NCBI GenBank assembly: GCA_030426765.1
Contig: JAUHXV010000026.1
Coordinates: 1-44,770, forward strand
Length of the DNA: 44,770 nucleotides
Direction: 5' to 3'
From: Bacteroidia bacterium
Lineage (GTDB): Bacteria; Bacteroidota; Bacteroidia; Chitinophagales; Saprospiraceae
The notes below the pieces were generated by a model. The model did not search any database, was not told where the DNA came from, and saw only the letters and a program-made list of their open reading frames with translations. Position numbers and translations under genes: made by a program. Shown piece by piece: positions 41,854-44,770 of the stretch (position 1 is the first letter of the stretch; each line of letters begins with the position of its first letter).

Positions 41854-41933
41854 TTGAATGCCATAGCTTTAGCGACGGCATTTCAAGATTAATAATTTTA
41901 TTTCCGCCTTCACCAAGGTTTCGGCGGACTAGG
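41854..41933 (+). other. Spacer between the tRNAs with two hairpins
   Basis: The spacer carries an imperfect hairpin TGAATGCC/GGCATTTCA just after tRNA-Ser and a second hairpin CCGCC (41904-41908) / GGCGG (41923-41927) that ends 6 nt before tRNA-Pro. They may guide processing of a common precursor. Confidence 0.45.
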
Positions 41934-42007
41934 CGGGATGTAGCGCAGCCCGGTAGCGCACCTGTTTTGGGAACAGGGGGTCCCAGGTTCGAATCCTGGT
42001 ATCCCGA
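41934..42007 (+). tRNA. tRNA-Pro (anticodon TGG)
   Basis: A 74-nt tRNA. The acceptor stem CGGGATG pairs with TATCCCG (one G-U), and the discriminator is A42007. The anticodon stem CCTGT/ACAGG encloses a loop with TGG at 41968-41970, reading CCA and probably other proline codons. CCA is not encoded (CGA follows), unlike the neighbouring tRNA-Ser. Confidence 0.97.
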
Positions 42008-42012
42008 CGAAG

Positions 42013-42046
42013 ACCGCTGTAACGATTATGTTGCAGCGGTTTTTTA
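42013..42046 (+). terminator. Rho-independent terminator after tRNA-Pro
   Basis: Arms 42013-42023 and 42030-42040 (11 bp with one wobble) around a 6-nt loop, followed by a T-run. It begins 5 nt after the tRNA 3' end. Confidence 0.8.
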
Positions 42047-42074
42047 TTTCATGGTGTATTGTAAATCGAATAAG

Positions 42075-42096
42075 CGGGATACCAAGGGATTCGAAC
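42075..42096 (-). repeat. Inverted copy of the tRNA-Pro 3' end
   Basis: Read on the minus strand, this 22-nt stretch matches all 20 nt of tRNA-Pro 41987-42006 (T-loop through acceptor) with a 2-nt insertion. No other part of a tRNA surrounds it, so it is a fragment rather than a tRNA gene. Confidence 0.7.
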
Positions 42097-42098
42097 GA

Positions 42099-42115
42099 TC
42101 CCGATCCTATCGGGA
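42099..42115. repeat. 17-bp REP-like palindrome
   Basis: TCCCGAT and ATCGGGA are perfect complements around CCT. It lies between the inverted tRNA fragment and the second terminator, and could be a copy of a dispersed palindromic repeat. Confidence 0.5.
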
Positions 42116-42129
42116 GGAATCCCGACACA

Positions 42130-42167
42130 AACCACTGTAACAGTCTTGTTACAGTGGTTTTTTTTTT
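42130..42167 (+). terminator. Second terminator hairpin, diverged copy of the first
   Basis: A perfect 13-bp stem (42130-42142 with 42147-42159), 4-nt loop and a run of ten T. It is preceded by ATCCCGAC and its arms contain CTGTAAC/GTTACAG, as the first terminator does after tRNA-Pro (one wobble there), so the two look duplicated. Confidence 0.8.
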
Positions 42168-42229
42168 GCTTTCTTCCTAACGCTTGCTAATTCGGATTGC
42201 CCAACAGTGTCAGCTACATTTTTGGCTTG

Positions 42230-42263
42230 CCCTGTAGCGACTGCTACAGGGTATCCCGACGAA
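42230..42263 (+). repeat. Hairpin plus third copy of the tRNA-Pro end sequence
   Basis: A perfect 9-bp hairpin CCCTGTAGC-gact-GCTACAGGG (42230-42251) runs into GGTATCCCGACGAA (42250-42263), an exact 14-nt repeat of the tRNA-Pro 3' end and its flank at 41998-42011. Confidence 0.65.
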
Positions 42264-42294
42264 AAGGGGAACATGAAAATGTTCCCCTTTTTTA
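42262..42294. terminator. Strong terminator with GAAA tetraloop
   Basis: A perfect 13-bp stem (42262-42274 with 42279-42291) is capped by GAAA, with AAAA on one side and TTTT on the other. It can stop transcription from the tRNA side and from the PepSY-like gene on the minus strand. Confidence 0.8.
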
Positions 42295-42323
42295 TTTCAG
42301 ATGGATCGCTTTGGCAATAGTTT

Positions 42324-42767
42324 CTATTCTAACTCTTTAATCAGATCACCTCTTGAAGTGAAGAGAAGGTTCTTCTGTTCTGTCTTTGTTTTGAATTCTG
42401 CCTGAAACTTACTGACTTTTTCATCATCCGTCCATTTTTGAGCCCTTGTGATTTTGGCTTTAGGATAATTTCGGTCAATGTAGGACCGCGCGATGGAGGG
42501 CAATTGATCTTCTTTTATATCTACGACTACGTTCTTTCGGTGTCCGGTTGAGTCATACCAGACTGTAGCCGGCATGCCAATGAGTTTAAACGTGGCTTCA
42601 TAGGTGCCATCCATTTCCCGCCAGGTGGCTTTTGCATCACCATAGTTTTTAATAAACTCTCTCAGCACCGCATCCGGTGCCTTGGCATCGGTCCACACTT
42701 CTTCATTTTGGGCAAAAACCGCGGTCATCGCGCAACATAAAATCAGGGTTATAATGTACTTAGTCAT
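42324..42767 (-). CDS. Exported PepSY-like protein
   Basis: A 147-residue protein. A signal peptide (TLILCCAMTAVFA) is followed by a compact alpha/beta mature domain resembling the PepSY-like (beta-lactamase-inhibitor-fold) proteins common in Bacteroidota: AVLREFIKNYGDAKATWREMD-type helix and strand, then PSIARSYIDRNYPKAKITRAQKW as a second copy of the same helix-strand pattern. Function unknown, presumed periplasmic. The start at 42767 is preferred because a start at 42845 would place 26 polar residues before the signal. Confidence 0.8.
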   Translation of the reverse strand: MTKYIITLILCCAMTAVFAQNEEVWTDAKAPDAVLREFIKNYGDAKATWREMDGTYEATFKLIGMPATVWYDSTGHRKNVVVDIKEDQLPSIARSYIDRNYPKAKITRAQKWTDDEKVSKFQAEFKTKTEQKNLLFTSRGDLIKELE

Positions 42768-42889
42768 AATGCAAGAAATTAAAGTGTATTCTATTTGTTT
42801 GTCTGAATTAACTGTATTCGTTTGGTGGATTTTACTCAACAACATTGATAAAGTTATGGATTATTACAAGATTCTCCACGTGCAAAACT

Positions 42890-43543
42890 TCAGTCCCCTA
42901 TCACCAGATACGCTTTTTTCACGTAATCCAGCCCCGGATACATCTGCATAAATCCATTGCGGTTGGAATACATGCGTTGCGTTTCCTGCATGAGATCATC
43001 TCCATACACGTCATACAGGTTGTCGACAACCTCCATACCCCTGACCACCTCCCCTAGAGGTGGAAACCCGCGGACACCCTGTTGTTCGATCGTATCAAGT
43101 TTGGGATTGTCAGCCAGGTTGATGAAGAGATCACTGCCGCGGTTGTCTTTTCCACCGCGCGCAAACGTCAACGTCCCACGATTGTTGGAATGCAGCACAG
43201 GCTCATCCGGAACAGGGTAGGCCATCCATTGTTGTATGAGCATCCGATTTGAGCTGCCAAACTGCGCTGCAAAGTCTTCCGTGACCCGGTAGAAAATAGC
43301 ATAATCAAAGTAATGATGCCGGGCCATTTGGTAGAGCCTGTCAGCAGCAAGCGGCGACCATTCGGAATGGACCTTCACATCAAATTCACCTTTCGTGGTC
43401 TCAAAACGAATCGTGTATGTTTCAGGTGCTTTCTCTTCGAGCCATTTTTCATCAAACGATTTTCTCTGGCACCCAGTCATCATCAATGAGGCACCTGTTA
43501 GCAGGAAGAGGTAAAGAAATGAATTGCTTTTCACTTTATTCAT
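42890..43543 (-). CDS. Cyclophilin-type peptidyl-prolyl isomerase lipoprotein
   Basis: A 217-residue lipoprotein: the signal SFLYLFLLTGASLMMTGCQ has a lipobox with the modified Cys near residue 25. The mature part is a cyclophilin barrel: IRFETTKGEFDVKVHSEWSPLAADRLYQMA, YRVTEDFAAQFGS, the active-site region LTFARGGKDNRGSDLFINL and PPLGEVVRGMEVVDNLY. It should help fold periplasmic or outer-membrane proteins. The start at 43543 begins MNKVKSN; a start at 43573 would lie upstream of a -7-like box (TATCTTTC on the minus strand, 43556-43549). Confidence 0.88.
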   Translation of the reverse strand: MNKVKSNSFLYLFLLTGASLMMTGCQRKSFDEKWLEEKAPETYTIRFETTKGEFDVKVHSEWSPLAADRLYQMARHHYFDYAIFYRVTEDFAAQFGSSNRMLIQQWMAYPVPDEPVLHSNNRGTLTFARGGKDNRGSDLFINLADNPKLDTIEQQGVRGFPPLGEVVRGMEVVDNLYDVYGDDLMQETQRMYSNRNGFMQMYPGLDYVKKAYLVIGD

Positions 43544-43573
43544 AAGGGGAAAGATACAAGATAAGAGACACAA

Positions 43574-44035
43574 GTAGTTAGACCTGAGACGTAAGACCTG
43601 AGACCTGAGAAATAATTACGAATTACGTTTTACATTCTACAATTAAACCCTTAGATATTTTAATGAATAAACAGCCTCACTACATCACACCCTCACCAAA
43701 TCACTCAATGTATCAGACTTGAGGCGCAAGACCTAAGACCTAAGACCTAAGACCTGAGACACAAGACCTGAGACACAAGACCTGAGACCTATGAAGTAAT
43801 GGATATCATTTGAAAAGTAAACTGCGCCTCTGCGTCCCTGCGCGCAAAAATAAATGTATTACGAATTACTAAAGACGGATTGGGTTTTGCCCAACTGCAA
43901 TTCTGCTCCAAAAAAGTCTCACGCAGAGCCGCAGAGTCGCAGTTCGGATCACCCTCATAACCGTTTAATCCCATTACCTTTCCGCCTTTCCGCCTTTCCG
44001 CCTTTCTGCCAGATAGCCCATAGACCTGATACAGA
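43574..44035. repeat. Gene-free gap of short tandem and inverted repeats
   Basis: This 460-nt stretch has no credible gene. Tandem units of GACCTGAGA/GACCTAAGA type occur at 43581-43610 and 43709-43792. An 8-nt unit CCGCCTTT is repeated from 43982 to 44005. CTGCG-rich tracts at 43821-43845 and, inverted, at 43917-43943 are complementary. ATTACGAATTAC occurs near 43615 and 43858. Such tracts are dispersed in some Bacteroidota genomes. Confidence 0.65.
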
Positions 44036-44770
44036 TTATCGATTTACTATGCCGACAATCTCCCTTGCCAGCGCATTCATATCCGTATCCCGATGTATAC
44101 CGGTTCCAAGTCGCACGACAACAAGTGACTCTGACGGAATAATCATCACCCGCTGCCCCATAAACCCATCGGCGAAGTAGGCGTCCTTTGGCACATCCGG
44201 CATATGACCATCTGCATTTAACCAGAAGTGGGCGCCATATCTTCCTTGCGACCCCTCAGCTACTTCTGCAACAAATGAAGACCAATCCGGTGGAAGAATT
44301 TGTTGGCCATTCCAATTGCCATTTTGCAAATAGAGCTGTCCGTACTTTCCCCAGTCGCGGGCGGTAGCATAACTGTACGACGAACCAATAAAATTGCCGG
44401 CAGGATCGGTTTCTATCACCAGGCTGGACATCCGGATGGGATTGATTAGTACATCCGATGGAAGGTTGTGGTAGGCTACATCATCATTAAGAACTTGTCG
44501 GATCAAACCGGATAAAATATTTGAGGTCCCGGAAGAGTATTCCCAGTATGTACCGGGTGGATATTCAGCAGTGGCCTGAGACGCGAAGTCAAAGACATCA
44601 TTTTCCATGTACAACATCCGGCTGGCCGTCGATCGCCAGCTATACAATTCTTTCCACTTCAATCCTGAGTTCATTTGCAGGAGATGCTTCCATGTGATTT
44701 GACTTCGGATCGGATCATCTTTCCAATGAGAGATGGGAACGGGGTCGTTTATGTTAATCTTTCCTTCCTG
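44036..44770 (-). CDS. Serine hydrolase of the beta-lactamase (class C) family, 5' end outside window
   Basis: The reading frame is open from the window edge to the stop at 44036; its start lies beyond 44770. The visible part (about 244 residues) contains ITWKHLLQMNSGLKW and PPGTYWEYSSGTSNILSGLI, with the Tyr-Ser-x motif of the penicillin-binding-protein-like fold, then YATARDWGKYGQLYLQNGNW and GYFADGFMGQRV-like FADGFMGQRVMIIPS, where the KTG-equivalent lies. The nucleophile motif SxxK is expected upstream of the edge. Members are esterases, D-aminopeptidases or 6-aminohexanoate hydrolases rather than resistance enzymes; the substrate is unknown. Confidence 0.85.
   Translation of the reverse strand, partial: QEGKININDPVPISHWKDDPIRSQITWKHLLQMNSGLKWKELYSWRSTASRMLYMENDVFDFASQATAEYPPGTYWEYSSGTSNILSGLIRQVLNDDVAYHNLPSDVLINPIRMSSLVIETDPAGNFIGSSYSYATARDWGKYGQLYLQNGNWNGQQILPPDWSSFVAEVAEGSQGRYGAHFWLNADGHMPDVPKDAYFADGFMGQRVMIIPSESLVVVRLGTGIHRDTDMNALAREIVGIVNR

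Noticed and set aside
41910..42128. A 72-residue minus-strand reading frame with the phrase GFEPGTPCSQNRCATGLRYIP
   Set aside because: It is the antisense translation of tRNA-Pro and its inverted fragment; this phrase is a well-known false protein from tRNA genes.
42060..42128. A second tRNA gene between the terminators
   Set aside because: Only a T-arm and acceptor-like piece exists, in inverted orientation; no anticodon arm or D-arm can be folded.
43709..43792. Regular short repeats resembling a CRISPR array
   Set aside because: The units are only 8-16 nt, adjacent without unique spacers, and no cas gene is present.

Overview
The window is ordinary chromosome from a member of the phylum Bacteroidota, probably an environmental Saprospiria- or Chitinophagia-like lineage; the exact rank is inference. 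The evidence is type IX secretion (T9SS) machinery (PorX, PorD) with three cargo proteins carrying T9SS C-terminal sorting domains, the Bacteroidota form of RNA polymerase omega, the gene order bamD-rpoZ-coaBC-porD, and many promoters of the Bacteroidota type (-7 box TAnnTTTG). I see no rRNA, CRISPR array, phage, transposase or plasmid gene. Almost everything is housekeeping or cell-envelope related.

Layout. 154-3556: tig-clpP-clpX protein quality control, then truA, a small DUF1330-like protein and a methionine-rich exported protein. 5602-6876: glyA on the minus strand. 7019-11204: an HD-domain phosphohydrolase divergent from porX, then a small membrane protein and tatC. 11436-16491: two T9SS type B cargo proteins with facing tails, one a LamG protein and one a large cohesin-like plus SprB-repeat protein. 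16822-19009: hutI and a thioredoxin-SPOR fusion on the minus strand. 19183-26654: a co-directional block of fabH, efp, accB, accC, an MsbA-like ABC exporter, a T9SS type A cargo and a PLP-dependent desulfhydrase/deaminase. 26668-30540: the minus-strand operon bamD-rpoZ-coaBC-porD-purN. 30630-35458: ftsK, then lolA and a GH3-family adenylating enzyme. 35651-41497: a saccharopine dehydrogenase-like enzyme, a CBS protein with a membrane protein, an unknown protein coupled to a BaiN/HI0933 flavoprotein, and a Tat-exported Gfo/Idh/MocA oxidoreductase. 41761-42294: tRNA-Ser and tRNA-Pro followed by a cluster of hairpins and tRNA-derived fragments. 42324-44770: a PepSY-like protein, a cyclophilin lipoprotein, a repeat-rich gap and a serine hydrolase cut by the window edge.

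How the parts fit. Envelope biogenesis is the common thread: fatty-acid initiation and carboxylation (FabH, AccBC), lipid export (MsbA-like), lipoprotein carriage (LolA), outer-membrane assembly (BamD), folded-protein export (TatC with a Tat substrate nearby), and T9SS control (PorX), assembly (PorD) and cargo. Several -7 boxes lie so close to the genes that they decide between alternative start codons (tig, the 1268-residue cargo, hutI, and the gene at 38022). The least explained features are the tRNA-Pro 3'-end copies with nested hairpins at 41987-42294, the terminator that contains the hutI promoter at 18076-18107, the inverted repeat just before the gene at 40046, and fused or biased proteins (thioredoxin-SPOR, His-tailed trigger factor, Met-rich exported protein). 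I found no clear, wholly new multi-gene system.
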